This document shows, piece after piece, positions 1-10,036 of a stretch of DNA of 64,000 nt; positions within the stretch are counted from its first letter, which is position 1; each line of letters opens with the position of its first letter. Below the pieces are notes generated by a model. The model saw only the letters and a list, made by a program, of their open reading frames with translations. It was not told where the DNA came from and made no database searches. Position numbers and translations under genes: made by a program. This DNA is from Diploptera punctata (Eukaryota; Arthropoda; Insecta; Blattodea; Blaberidae). The DNA is taken from assembly GCA_030220185.1 (NCBI GenBank), contig JASPKZ010007555.1, positions 369,001-433,000 of the forward strand, given 5' to 3'.

Positions 1-22
1 GCACACGCCGGGTAATAGCTAG
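1..22 (+). mobile_element. Helitron 3' terminus (window edge)
   Basis: The first bases read as a short GC-rich block ending GCCGGGTAATAGCTAGT. An almost identical block ends the element at 23222. A GC-rich stretch followed by CTAG-T is the usual Helitron 3' end. The body lies outside the window. Confidence 0.55.
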
Positions 23-712
23 TAGCATATAATTTAATTAACCCTTACGTTAGCAATGTGTCCTTTAGTTTAATGAATTTGTATTATTTCTCCAATTTAA
101 CAAAGCAATTCTATATTCCGTAAACCAGAAAAATGGACAATAAATCTGACTAGCTTAGTTTACATAGTTATTTGTATTGTTTGTACGCGGCCGCATTCTT
201 GAACAGTGATTATGATTATATTCGAAGTTCCACTTCGGACTACGGTACTGTTACACAATACATGCACTGTTGAAGTAGTTTCTTATATGTGATGTTGAAA
301 AAGGAATCTGACAGTATCTACCTCAGGTTGTGGAACAGCGGTAAAGCATTTGCTTAATTGTTCCAAGGTTGTGAATTTGAAACTTGTCCGTAAATATGCT
401 GGACGGATCTCATCAAACACGACTTTATTTCACTTCCCGATGAACAAATACTCAGTTGCAAGATTTGCAAAACTGACCACATCGAATAATTTTTTACGTT
501 TTTTTTTATTTTCTAATGCTGAATTCAGTCGTTTCTTTTGTTTATGCCACGAATTATATTTTTGTTAAGTAAAATTACTTTTGTGTTTACAGCCATAATG
601 TAAAAATAAATAATGATAAGATCTTAATATAATAAATTCATGAACCTGGCATTAATTACTAAAACAGTTATAAAGACGATAGGAATTATATTCTCTCTGT
701 CTTAAAAAATAA
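23..712. other. AT-rich sequence, no gene recognised
   Basis: No supported coding region. Positions 100-180 (ATTCCGTAAACCAG and the following bases) match the repeat seen at 55565-55650 and, more weakly, 16555-16610. The 72-codon frame at 350-568 has no recognisable domain and is probably chance. Confidence 0.5.
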
Positions 713-782
713 ATAAGCACTGGGTCTCGTTTGAACTCACGACCTCATGAATACTAATCCACAACGTTACCACTATGCTATA
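713..782 (-). repeat. tRNA-derived SINE head, degraded
   Basis: On the minus strand this reads as a tRNA-like A box (TAGCATAGTGGTAACG) followed about 40 bp later by a B box (GAGTTCAAAC). This is the layout of an internal RNA polymerase III promoter. The arms do not fold into a good cloverleaf, so it is a SINE head or tRNA pseudogene rather than a working tRNA. Confidence 0.45.
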
Positions 783-1599
783 ATTAATTATAGATATCAG
801 GACTCCTCAGGCCGAGGTCCAACATCATTACCTTTTCCGAGAAGTAGCGAAAACGCTTATAAGTTATAATGAATCTTAGTTTTGAACACGGTGCCACTTT
901 AACTTTTGGTAGCTGTACACGAGACTCTAGAAACTTGGGTTCTGAGAAGTAAGGATGCTTAACTTCCTTCTATTCAACGACCAGTTCAATAGAATATATG
1001 TTTCTTTGCGCATTTTTCATGAATTGTGTGTTAGGGAGAGATTAAAAATCAAGTAACTTGTTTTCTAAGTTTCCAGTATTAGTATTATGCCTGATATATT
1101 GTAAAAATAGTTTGACAGTGAGAAGTAGCTATTATTATTTTATAAAATTTTAACCCATCTTAAATAGTTTTAATTCTGGGATCGTTAGATGTATACCAGC
1201 AGGCTATGTATTTCGGTTAAAAAAATTAATTTAACTTTCTCTTTCAAGCAATTTAGGATTTTTTAAAATTCCATTGAATTTTTCACTCGAGTATTTTCAA
1301 TAATGTAAGAGTTGACTCAGACTAATACTTGGAATACGGTATTCGCTAAACAGACAGCGAGACAGACTGCCATAACTGTTTTAAGACAGATTTATTTTGT
1401 CTGTCAACCCGAGCATCGTTCTGCTAACAAAAATTAATATTGCAATACACAGAATATAAATTTCTGTTCAAGGAACGGTTTTTGGGCTAAATTCTATCGC
1501 CTTTGTAATACGAATCTACTTTTTTTAAAAAAATTATGTAAATAAGAAGAGATATTTAGATTCAAGATGGATGTGAATGAATGGGTGTATAAAGGATGG
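783..1599. other. No recognised feature
   Basis: AT-rich sequence up to the 5' edge of the LINE. I see no homologous copy elsewhere in the window and no credible reading frame. Confidence 0.4.
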
Positions 1600-1853
1600 A
1601 TATAAAAACCTCCGTACAATCCCTCAACTGACTCTATACACATTTCTGTAGATGACTTAAATGAACATTTTACCTCAATACCCATGACACCTCCAGACAA
1701 CAAGACTAAAATAGACATTCTTAAAGACTTATCCCCATCCCCCCATATAGGAAGAGATAAATTTTACTTTTACGACATTTCGCCTATAGACGTTAAAAAG
1801 CACTCAAGCGGATTAAATCCAATGCACAAGGAACAGATAACATCGGCATTTTA

Positions 1854-3119
1854 ATGCTAAATAAAATCATTGACATTATACTACCCACAGTGACTCATAT
1901 TTTTAATGCTTCCCTTATAACTTCTATCTTCCCTACTGTATGGAAACAGTCTAGAGTTCGGCCTATACCAAAAATAAGTACACCTACTAACTGTAATGAC
2001 TTCCGACCGATTAGCATCCTTCCGACATTATCTAAAGCCCTGGAACATATTGTAAATAAGCAAATGACTGAATATCTCCAAGAAAATCACCTCCTTGATC
2101 CTTATCAATCCGGCTTTAGATCTGGTCATAGCACAACCACAGCTTTGCTAAAAATTACTGAAGATATTCGTGAAGCTGTGGACAGACGTCAATTGACTCC
2201 TTTAACCTTACTTGACTTCAGCAAAGCTTTTGACACAGTAGACCACGACTTAATTATGATAAAGCTCAAGCACCTACACTTGTCTGACAGCGCTGTATCC
2301 TGGTTCGACTCATACCTGCACGGTCGTCAACAATACGTTTCATTAAACTCTAGATCTTCGTCTTGGCGCAACGTGCCGGCTGGAGTCCCCCAGGGCAGTG
2401 TTCTCGGACCTCTTCTTTTCTCAATCTACATAAATGACTTGCCAACTGTACTAAAGCACTGCCGTTATCACCTCTACGCTGATGATCTCCAAATTTACCT
2501 ACATTCACCTCCTCATTCTCTCTATAACAGCTTGACGAAAATGAATGACGATCTCATATCCATCTTTAACTGGTCTTCAAATATCGGTCTAAATCTAAAT
2601 TCTAACAAGTCACAAGTAATTCTAATGGGGCAACAAAGACTGCTTACAACCTTTGACATATCTGCACTTCCAAACATTACTATAAATAATATAATTATCC
2701 CTTATTCTTCTTCAGTAATAGATCTTGGACTACATCTAGACGCAAATTTAACCTGGCAAACACAAGCGAAACACATATGTAAAAAGACTTTCTCCATCTT
2801 ACATTATCTTAGACGTTTAAAGAATTTTCTCCCAGTTTCGTTAAAACAAATCCTTGTGCAGAATCTTGTGTTACCACACTTCGATTATTGTGACATTATA
2901 TATAATGATCTAAACTATGACTTGTCGCAGAGACTGCAGCGTGTTCATAATGCTTGCGTTCGATTCATTTTCAATATCCGCCGTTATGACCATATTTCCG
3001 AACACTTTAATAACCTCTCTTGGCTCCGTCTTACTGACAGACGTAAATTGCACTCTCTTTCACTACTTTTTAAAGCTTCTGAATTCCTACATTCCTACTT
3101 ACCTGGCGTCCAGATTTGA
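1854..3119 (+). CDS. LINE-A reverse transcriptase (421-codon open part)
   Basis: Non-LTR reverse transcriptase, which copies element RNA onto nicked chromosomal DNA. RT motifs appear in order: KISTPTNCNDFRPISILP (fingers), LLDFSKAFDTVDHDL (motif A, first catalytic Asp), PAGVPQGSVLGPLLFSIY (motif B), then YADDLQIY (motif C, catalytic Asp pair), and a thumb ending VLPHFDYCDIIYN. All catalytic residues are intact. The ATG at 1854 is not a natural start: the frame is open upstream to about 1809 (NAQGTDNIGIL), and before a one-base deletion near 1797-1801 the protein continues in another frame from about 1640. The frame is lost again at 3119. Confidence 0.9.
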   Translation: MLNKIIDIILPTVTHIFNASLITSIFPTVWKQSRVRPIPKISTPTNCNDFRPISILPTLSKALEHIVNKQMTEYLQENHLLDPYQSGFRSGHSTTTALLKITEDIREAVDRRQLTPLTLLDFSKAFDTVDHDLIMIKLKHLHLSDSAVSWFDSYLHGRQQYVSLNSRSSSWRNVPAGVPQGSVLGPLLFSIYINDLPTVLKHCRYHLYADDLQIYLHSPPHSLYNSLTKMNDDLISIFNWSSNIGLNLNSNKSQVILMGQQRLLTTFDISALPNITINNIIIPYSSSVIDLGLHLDANLTWQTQAKHICKKTFSILHYLRRLKNFLPVSLKQILVQNLVLPHFDYCDIIYNDLNYDLSQRLQRVHNACVRFIFNIRRYDHISEHFNNLSWLRLTDRRKLHSLSLLFKASEFLHSYLPGVQI

Positions 3120-3327
3120 GAAGTTATCCTCTTACCACAATATTGACACTAGGTCACAAGATAGCAGTCTGCTAACAATTCCTCTTCATAGCACTTCCTC
3201 CTATTCTACTTCCTTCACAGTAGCCTCTGCCCGCTCCTGGAATCTCCTTCCTCAAGATATCAGGGGTTGCTGCACACTTGGCACCTTTATGTCACGCTTA
3301 TACAGTTACCTGTTGTCTAATAATTAA
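3120..3327 (+). pseudogene. LINE-A C-terminal region, after frameshift
   Basis: The protein continues in the frame open from 2917, with the switch somewhere near 3095-3110. The segment reads through a serine/leucine-rich stretch to SWNLLPQDIRG and ends at the stop at 3325. This tail is characteristic of CR1/L2-type polyproteins. Separating it from the RT needs only a one-base indel. Confidence 0.75.
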
Positions 3328-3474
3328 TTTTTCTCTATATATTTAATTTTATACTATGTCATTAATAGTTTCCTCGTTTTTTTATATATCTTATATATAT
3401 AGATTTAATTCGTTTAATTTAGAGTAAATCAAATTACACTATAAATATTAATTGTATTGTATCCATAACTTGTA

Positions 3475-3477
<3 letters not shown>

Positions 3478-3518
<41 letters not shown>
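3478..3518. repeat. (TA)n microsatellite in the LINE-A 3' UTR
   Basis: Alternating TA run. A (TA)n run lies at the same place in the 3' UTR of the second copy (47126-47146), so it belongs to the element. Confidence 0.9.
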
Positions 3519-3520
<2 letters not shown>

Positions 3521-3626
3521 ATTTAGATTTAAGACTATTTTTGTTTGTTTGTATTCTTTTAAACCTGGACCTGGTTGAGTGGTAGAAAAGGCCTTAAGGC
3601 CTTAACTCTGCCAGGTAAAATAAAGC

Positions 3627-3670
<44 letters not shown>

Positions 3671-3684
3671 TTCCCTAATCCAGC

Positions 3685-4069
3685 TATGTTTTCCAATCAT
3701 CCCCTGTATAATTTACATGTCTCTAATCATGGTTAATATTATTCTTCCATTCCATTCTTGGCCTGCCTACTGGGCGCTCTCTGTCTGATTTTCCTACAAG
3801 AAGTTTTCATGCTGCGCTTTCATTTCCCATTCGTAGGCCTACCACATCTCTTGCCTATCGCAGTCTTCGAGACATAATTTTTTTTATTATATCTGGTTTC
3901 CCACGTATATCATCTAGCTCGCCGTTGTGTGTGGTCTTATCCATTCACCATCTGTTCGTCTCTTTCAGTCCAAAACTTTCCCTAACATCTTTATTCTCAA
4001 ATATTCGTAATATTTTCTCCTCCCTTAGAGTAACACGCATTATTTCGCTTCCATATAACTAGAGGAGTA

Positions 4070-4075
<6 letters not shown>
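3685..4075 (-). pseudogene. LINE-C C-terminal fragment
   Basis: Read on the minus strand, it carries the C-terminal region shared with 54998-55542: YGSEIM at the start, a VTLREE-like stretch, a GRPRMEW-like block and a final NYTGDDW. Several frameshifts and stops interrupt it. Only the 3' third of the family's RT polyprotein is present. A (TA)n run borders it at 4072. Confidence 0.65.

Positions 4076-4120
<45 letters not shown>
4072..4120. repeat. (TA)n microsatellite
   Basis: About 49 bp of alternating TA between a LINE-C fragment and a Helitron-like unit. Confidence 0.95.
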
Positions 4121-4126
<6 letters not shown>

Positions 4127-5187
4127 CGTGTCGCGTTGTTTGTCCGCGATGGAATCCTAAACTACTGAACCGATTTTAATAAAACTTTGTACGCTATGTG
4201 CTGTTTGATCCAACTTGAGACCTACGGTTGTTTATAACTAAATTTATAGTCGCATTATTTTTTATTACAAATTATTTGTTTATTATTTAACAAAGAGTTA
4301 TAATTATCTGTGAGTTCCATACGATTCTAACATGACGGTCTAAGGTAATTGGTTTATTATTTAACCAGGTGGCTGTGCTTTTTGTTGCAACCGCGAATTT
4401 CAGTTGAATTACAAATATTGATTATTTCATAATTTAACTGTGTTCAGTGTTTATTTTATTTTCAATATATTGATAATAATATTAATTTCGTGTGTAAGTA
4501 TTAGTTTTAAGTAATCTGGCTGAAAGACAGCAACTTAATTTAAATTTAACTGGACCGAGAAGAGACATTGAACAATATGAAGAATCAGTTCTAGAGACCA
4601 TGATCGATAAGATATCAAGTGAATTTCCGCAAATTGGTATAGACATATGTGACATAAATCTTACATTTAAGAAGAATGTGAATTTAAAAACATATGAAGG
4701 TCCTAAGGAACGGAATAACATAACTGTAAGTAAGTCTGTTAGTTATAATAATAAGTCTAATATTATTACAGAAACAATCTCCATGCCTCAATTAAATGAA
4801 AACCAAGATGACTACAATATATCACAAGATGATATTACTATACAGAGACTTCTTGGTGATGATGAGAATCCAAACTTCCAACAAGTTCGTAGAAAAAAAC
4901 GAAAGTATAATGAAATCAGCAAGCCTCCTCAAAATATTCCATCAATAAATGTAGATAATCCTTATGATACACTTATGGATGATACTGAGAATGCAGACAA
5001 CATAAATTAATCTCAATCAACAAAACCACTTCCACATAAACCACCACCCATATTTATACCGGGTGTAGTTAACGTACCAGAACTAAAAATTTGTGTAAAA
5101 CAAAAACTTTCTGATTTAGATTTCTCGCTTAGTTAACTACAACATAATTTAACGTATACCTTAGCCACAGCAACGCGTGGCCAGGAC
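4121..5187 (+). mobile_element. Helitron-like unit carrying a gag-like ORF
   Basis: The left end reads TGTTTGTCCGCGATGGAATC followed by CTAAACTACTGAACCG, a phrase I associate with 5' parts of insect non-autonomous Helitrons. The right end contains CCACAGCAACGCGTGGCC, a GC-rich near-hairpin of the kind that precedes Helitron 3' ends, but the CTAG terminus is eroded. No Rep/helicase is present. Exact borders are uncertain because a second Helitron end follows directly. Confidence 0.5.
4498..5136 (+). pseudogene. LINE ORF1 (gag-like) N-terminal/central fragment
   Basis: The frame is open from 4498, just after a stop, to TAA at 5008, and continues in the same frame to 5136. The inferred protein has an acidic, Asn-rich N-terminal part, a basic block (QQVRRKKRKYNE) and then PHKPPPIFIPGVVNVPEL. 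A basic patch followed by KPPPI.(V/I).G is the junction seen before the zinc-knuckle domain of Jockey/I-type ORF1 proteins; this match is from memory of the family. The CCHC knuckles are missing. The first ATG (4600) is not required, because the coding sense extends upstream. It sits inside Helitron-like ends, so it may be captured. Confidence 0.55.
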
Positions 5188-5361
5188 TTATATATAAAAA
5201 CAAAGTCGGATTAGTTACACTATTTATAATTCAAGAACGGCTGGGCCGATTTTTATATTTGATTTGTTTCCGCCCCTAATAGCAGATAACTATTAAAATA
5301 TCGGAGAAATTAACGTAAAAATATTGGAAGGCGATACGACGTTCGCCGGGCCAGGTAGTAT
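5188..5361 (+). mobile_element. Second Helitron terminal fragment
   Basis: It begins ATATATAAAAACAAAGTCGG and ends GTTCGCCGGGCCAGGTAGT. The latter is a Helitron-type GC-rich 3' end with a mutated CTAG. The 'AACGGCTGGGCCGATTTT' phrase is common to such elements. At about 170 bp it is a short non-autonomous or internally deleted copy. Confidence 0.5.
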
Positions 5362-5368
5362 ATATATT

Positions 5369-5670
5369 CCATAGTTTTCTGCCTTACGGCAGGTCCTTGA
5401 CTGTAATCATAGCATTTCCATGCTATGCTTTGCAGCTTTACTAGGGAATTATAGGTGTAGTAGCTTCCCGTTGCTCTCTACACCGGGGATAAAGATGGCC
5501 ATGTGATGTTCGGGGACCTTTTGGGCCTCAGAGCTACCTGACATTTGTCTTACAGGTGAGGAAAAACCCGCTGATAAAAACTCACTCAAGATGCCCGTCC
5601 CGACCGGGAATCGAACCCAGACCCCCTGCGAGATAAGGCAGCACGCTATCTCGAAACCACAGCGGTGGAG
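5369..5670 (-). mobile_element. SINE-1 copy (tRNA-derived)
   Basis: Full-length about 300-bp copy. On the minus strand it starts TCCACCGCTGTGGT at 5670 with the A-box region, then a B box (GGGTTCGATTCCC), a constant body (GTGAGG, ACAAATGTCAGG, GGAAGCTAC) and the end CTATGG. (TA)n tracts flank both ends. The ORF calls inside it are shadows. Confidence 0.85.
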
Positions 5671-6280
5671 ATATATATACTAATAAACTAAGCGAATTAC
5701 TCAACAAATATAATTTATCATGTATGATATATATTAATTTTGTTAAATAGGATAAACTAATTTCTGAAGTCAACTTATTTAAAAATGTAAGACTGCAATA
5801 CAAATTACCTATTCGCAGATTGCTGTATAATTCGATACCGATTTAAATTATATCTACCGACCCATTTTCCCGTTATTTTATTTGTATAATTACATAAATT
5901 AAACTAATATATCTTACGTGATACATTGCCAATTAAAGAAAATCAAGTTTATGGTATAGATTCCGACGAACGAAACATTTGGCTCTTGGAATAAATTATT
6001 AATTTGAGGTTTCGAATAAACCCCCATTTCTAATGGTCTAATTACGCTGAGTTTTGTAGAATACCTTTCTCGGTTTAATAGCATAAACTGAGTTACGTTG
6101 TGAAACTTCAAAAATTGTGATAGCTTTTTTAAATTGTCGGTTCAGGTGAACTCTTACATTTAATGGTCAGGTTTTGCTGGTTAACGAACTTGATTTTCTC
6201 TTTTAATTAATTGCTGTGTGCAACGTTTGGTTTTGATAAAAGAAACATTACTGCCACTAGAGCTTTAACAGATATATATA
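5671..6280. other. No recognised feature
   Basis: AT-rich sequence between a SINE-1 and the Penelope-like fragment. No domain-bearing frame and no repeat shared with the rest of the window was seen. Confidence 0.4.
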
Positions 6281-6400
6281 TCATTCCTTGATAATGGCCT
6301 GTGGATCGTGCCGAAACGTCGGAATCAGTGGCCAGAGGCCGAACTTGAATCCATGACGCGGAAAACCCAAGAAAACTTTCTTAATCATACTTATATCCGT
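6281..6400 (+). mobile_element. Penelope-like (PLE) terminal fragment with hammerhead-like motif
   Basis: The segment CCTTGATAATGGC ... GCCGAAACGTCGG has the order of a minimal hammerhead ribozyme as found in Penelope-like element repeats: a CUGANGA-like strand, stem II and then GAAA with GUC. A second copy lies in the opposite direction at 15228-15340, and the two share the flanking CAGTGGCCAGRGG and GAATCCATGACG blocks. Stem II is weaker here than in the other copy, and the CUGAUGA core is altered (TTGATAA). No RT or GIY-YIG domain is present. Confidence 0.45.
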
Positions 6401-6439
6401 GAAAATCTGCAATATAACATATATACCGGTATATATATG

Positions 6440-6744
6440 ATGTGGTCTCGAGGTTGCGTGCTGCCTTGTGACGCAGCGGGCCCGGGTTCGATCCCCGGTC
6501 GGAACAGTTTTTCTGGGTGAGGTTTTTATCGGGTTTTTTCTCACCTGTAAGACAAATGTGAGGAAAACTTTAAGGCCCAAACGGTCCCCGAAATCATGGC
6601 CATCATCATCATCATCTTTCACCGGTGTGGAAAGCAACGAGAAGCTACCACACCTACAATTCCTTAGTAAAGCTGCAAAGCATAGCATGGCAATGCTATG
6701 ATTGCAGTGAAGGACCTGCCCTCGGGCAGAATTACTATGGATGG
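6440..6744 (+). mobile_element. SINE-1 copy (tRNA-derived)
   Basis: Nearly full-length. It starts at TGTGGTCTCGAGG, has the B box GGGTTCGATCCCC at about 6483, the common body and the 3' end ATTACTATGGATGG. (TA)n lies on both sides. The first dozen bases of the consensus head are lost. Confidence 0.85.
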
Positions 6745-7614
6745 ATATATATATATATATATATGCCTACAGTATAAGATATTTGATCATGATCATTTTC
6801 GATGTCTAGTAGAAAGGTTTGGCGAAGATATGTAGGTTTGTTCAACTTTTTAATGACAACGACCTCAATTGATCAATTCCTTCCGATTTACCTAAAAGTA
6901 ACCCATATTTGTGAAAACGTATAAAAATAGAAATGCCAATAAATAAGTAGAATGGGAGTACGGTTGACATTTGAAATTAAAGTACTGTATATATAAGCTC
7001 ATGTGATTGTATTGACAGGAGTCACATATCGATATCGTATTTCTCTCCCTTTTGGCATCGTATATTGTTTAAGCGTACTAGGGGTGTCCGCATATAATCT
7101 GACATTTTATTAAAGCTCATGTTTTTTTAATCTATTTTTTATTTCGTCGGTAATTTTTAAATACTTCTCGATTTAAAGTAGGGAAGAGCACACATTTGTT
7201 CTGTCTTATGATACTCGTTAAGATCTTAAGTTAATAACATTTCGCGGTTCAAAGCTGCATATGAAAGGGCTGATAAGTTTTGTTAGACTTCTCTTATTTC
7301 AGATAACTTGAGGCTCTTGTATAAGCCTGTACTAAGTAAAATGGAACCAACGATTTTATTTCCTTTCAGAAGGACTTTACATCCAGCAATAATACATCTC
7401 GTACATTTTATGGCCTCCCTCGGGTAAAATTTGCACGTGACTGAATTTCAGTGCTGATACATCTAGTTAAAACTCCTCAGATTGACATTAGTATTTTCTT
7501 AATCTGTGGACTAATAATTAAATTGAATATAGCCTATTGCGGGTCTAGGAGCAGTAATATTACAATTAAATCAAAATATTAATTTTGTTGCACGTTTTGA
7601 GAAAAGATTTGTCA
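6745..7614. other. No recognised feature
   Basis: A (TA)n remnant at 6745-6763, then AT-rich unique sequence. No gene or repeat recognised. Confidence 0.4.
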
Positions 7615-7901
7615 TCAGTGACGCGAGAAGTCTAGAAGGCTTTTGGCCTATCATACGACAATCGTACTGGTGAAGTATGATCAGTATGTCGGGCCCCCAA
7701 TACGTTATAGCTGATTTCCTCAACCTAGAGCCGCTATTTATTGTTACTACCTGAATTCCTCACGATGGTGGCTGGTCACCGGACCCATACTGACCGAAAT
7801 TCCATAATAAAATTTAATCCCTATGGAGACTCGAACCAGCGCAAGTTCCGTAGCTCTGTACCAAGGAATCATGCCTTAAACTGCTCCACTACGGCACGAG
7901 A
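7615..7901 (-). mobile_element. SINE-2 copy (tRNA-derived)
   Basis: Minus-strand SINE with head GTCTCGTGCCGTAGTGG at 7901, B box GGTTCGAGTCTCC, then a conserved body (GGAATTTCGGTCAGTATGGG and TGAGGAAATCAGCTATAACG). Homologous copies lie at 28775-29094 and 32900-33165, and a partial one at 28550-28695. The family is unrelated in sequence to SINE-1 beyond the tRNA head. Confidence 0.75.
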
Positions 7902-8039
7902 CTATTTGAAGAACGTGTGAAGTCTAAAAATAGTCGGTTGTATAAATCGCCCAAAAATTCACTGTGCTGACAGCAGTGAAGATAGCACCATGGCCGTGGT
8001 AGCGAGTTAATGAAATTGAGTTATCGTGGCAGGGCAACT

Positions 8040-8815
8040 ACACCCAAGCCAAACATTTATTCTGTAAACATTAAGTGTCGCCAAAAATTGTGTAAAGAAC
8101 GCCACGCCGTCACTGATTTTTAGCATCATAAGATGTGGCAGTCCGATGGAAGGATTAGCGTGTGGTGAATGCCAGTTGAACGATATTTACCATGCTGTAT
8201 CGTGTCAGCAGTGAATTTTGGAGGAGTTGACGCCATTACAGTATAGGGTGGTTGGCTTGTTCCCCTAATAAAACTTAATGTGAAGACATTCTGAATGATT
8301 TTGTACTGCTTACAATAGAGGACTAATTTGGAGATGAACATTGTTTATATCAATATGATACTGCTTTACCTCTTGGAGGGACTTTGAGCCGTGGGTCCCG
8401 AGTCTGAAGATTTTTAGGTTTGTAAAATATCCTTAAGCCTGAATAAAGAGGCCTCTAAGCAAAATTTATCGACATCAACGTTCTAGTAATACCTTACTTG
8501 CTTGTTAGATGTCTCATTGGATCAGTGTGTTGACCGCATGACATCTGCGACCAAATAAGGTAACTAAAAATTAACTTGGTGTAGTAACTCCTTACAAAGG
8601 AGAGACTATGGCTCAACAATGGGCTACGCCATTATATATATATATATAATGTTAAAAAGGGAGACGGTTTTTCGAGGCAATAACGTTCAGGAAAAATATT
8701 GGCCGGCCCAGAGTTCCGACTCCAATCCAATTGGACAAACGTTGAGACATCTTCTGGAAAGCTATCTAATAGAGTTAAGGTTGCCATACAAGGTTAAGGG
8801 CATACTTACTCCGTA
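8040..8815 (+). pseudogene. Tc1-like transposase relic
   Basis: Fragments of a DDE transposase in scattered frames: WQSDGRISVWRMPVERYLP, then VSAVNFGGVDAITV (about 8150-8250), and after interruptions YWPAQSSDSNPIGQTLRHLL (about 8700-8760). These match the family's DGR.RVWR..GERY, FGGG.IMVW and WPAQSPDLNPIEHLW blocks (known Tc1 pattern). The third catalytic region is mutated, stops are frequent and the middle is invaded by a SINE-3 at 8358-8472. No inverted repeats were found. Confidence 0.65.
8358..8472 (+). mobile_element. SINE-3 partial copy inside the Tc1 relic
   Basis: It contains GGAGGGACTTTGAGCCGTGG, GTCCCGAGTCTGAAGATTTT and GAGGCCTCTAAGCAAAATTT. These blocks occur reverse-complemented at 54330-54425. 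The tRNA head is missing. Confidence 0.65.
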
Positions 8816-8869
8816 TTAAAGTTCAGTAGCCTACGTACTTATATTGAGTTGTTAGGTTGTGTCCCTATA

Positions 8870-8877
8870 CTTTTAAT
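8870..8877. repeat. 8-bp hAT target-site duplication, left
   Basis: CTTTTAAT, repeated exactly at 10206-10213 on the other side of the element. Confidence 0.8.
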
Positions 8878-9144
8878 TAGCGATGAAACGGATATCCGGT
8901 AATTATTCGATGTACGGCCTATCCGGCATAACTTTACTATCCGGTCTGATACCGGATACTAAGCTATTATCCGGCCGGGTACCGGATTTAAAAACGTTAC
9001 GAAATATAAAATCCAGGTACTATTTAATCCACATAAATATAATCGCCATATTTTCATTTTACAAAAAAAAAAGTACTCGTACTGCTCTAAGGGCATATTA
9101 TGGTGAATGAATACCAATTTTTTTTTTTATTTTTTTAGATTTAT

Positions 9145-9480
9145 TTAGCCTGGTTTCTCTGCATTAAGAGGCAACAAACGGTATAGCTTGTCTTCATAGA
9201 CAAGACTAGCTTCAGAAAAAAGTATTTTGCTGTATACGCTGCTGCAGGGTGCTGAAAGATAAATTTTGGCAAATTCTGTTAAGTCAGCATTAGCAGACCA
9301 CCTAATATAAGGGTCACGACCGCGATCAATTCGCACTGACTTCAGATAAAAGTCAATCTCACATGCAATCGCATTTTTTTTCTTTATCGTGAGACTGACT
9401 GACTACTGGTGTTTTCATTTGCTACCTCATTGAAGCAATCCCAGAACGTGCCATGACCTTCGCGAGATACAACCGACTCT
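9145..9480 (-). pseudogene. hAT transposase C-terminal (dimerisation) domain
   Basis: The minus-strand frame holds ACEIDFYLKS, DPYIRWSANADLTEFAKIYL, SAPCSSVYSKILFSEASLVY and RLLPLNAEKPG, with the stop at 9145. This is the conserved hAT dimerisation region, including the S.P.SS...S..LFS..G..... R..L...... pattern. The frame is open upstream of the GTG at 9336. Before it, across a T-rich run at about 9370, another frame gives GTFWDCFNEVANEN. The catalytic core is absent. Confidence 0.75.
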
Positions 9481-9869
9481 GTCAAATCTCCTCTATTTTT
9501 TTTTTAGCCGGTGTTAAAGATGAACTGCTACTGTCATACTGCTAAATCTTTTTAGTATAACTTATAAAATTACTGTTATAACCTCAAACTACAATAGCAC
9601 GTTATTTAATAAGCTCAAATGATCGTGTTTGCAATTAATTCAACAAGTCAATGAAACATTTGCTAACTTCGCTCAAGAACGAAAAGACCCAAATTGTGTA
9701 GCATAAAAATCAGTGTACTTTCATTTATCCCCCTCATGACGAATCATGACAATATTTTTACAACAGAGTCCTCCTTGAAGTATTTTTTAATTCAAGCACT
9801 AGCCTCTTCAATTCTTTTGATTTTCATTTTATAATTCAATAATTTCTAAATTCTAAATATTTCTAAATA

Positions 9870-10036
9870 ACACCATCTTGAAAGAATGAGTTCAAATCGG
9901 ATCCCCAAAGCTGTTTATAATTATATACCAAGAGGACGAAGATCACTGGGCCGTCCTATGAAACGCTGGAGGGAAAATTTTCTATAGCATCGTAACAGGC
10001 CTTGGCCTAATACTTGGAAGGAAGAAGAAGAAGATA
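9870..10036 (+). mobile_element. LINE-E 3' fragment with target duplication
   Basis: A LINE C-terminus (YIPRGRRSLGRPMKRWRENF) is followed by a purine-rich tail ending in (GAA)n. The 11-bp ATTTCTAAATA is present at 9859-9869 and 10037-10047, a target-site duplication. Only the last 170 bp was inserted, into the hAT element. Confidence 0.75.

Larger units (their letters stand above)
1600..3668 (+). mobile_element. LINE-A: CR1/L2-group retrotransposon, 5'-truncated
   Basis: It holds the linker before the reverse transcriptase (from about 1600), the complete RT, the C-terminal region, a 3' UTR and an (ATT)n tail at 3627-3668. The endonuclease and ORF1 are absent, as expected from incomplete reverse transcription. 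Two single-base frameshifts, near 1800 and near 3095-3110, show that it is dead. The short microsatellite-like tail and the C-terminal motif ending LPQDIR point to the CR1/L2/Rex1 group; the clade is inferred. A second 3' end of the same family lies on the minus strand at 46934-47264. Confidence 0.85.

Noticed and set aside
350..568. 72-codon frame
   Set aside because: No domain; T-rich AT sequence.
1494..1718. Minus-strand 74-codon frame
   Set aside because: Antisense shadow of the LINE-A linker region.
6281..6701. Frames of 70-135 codons on both strands
   Set aside because: They lie within a Penelope-like fragment and SINE-1; similar peptides appear at every SINE-1 copy.
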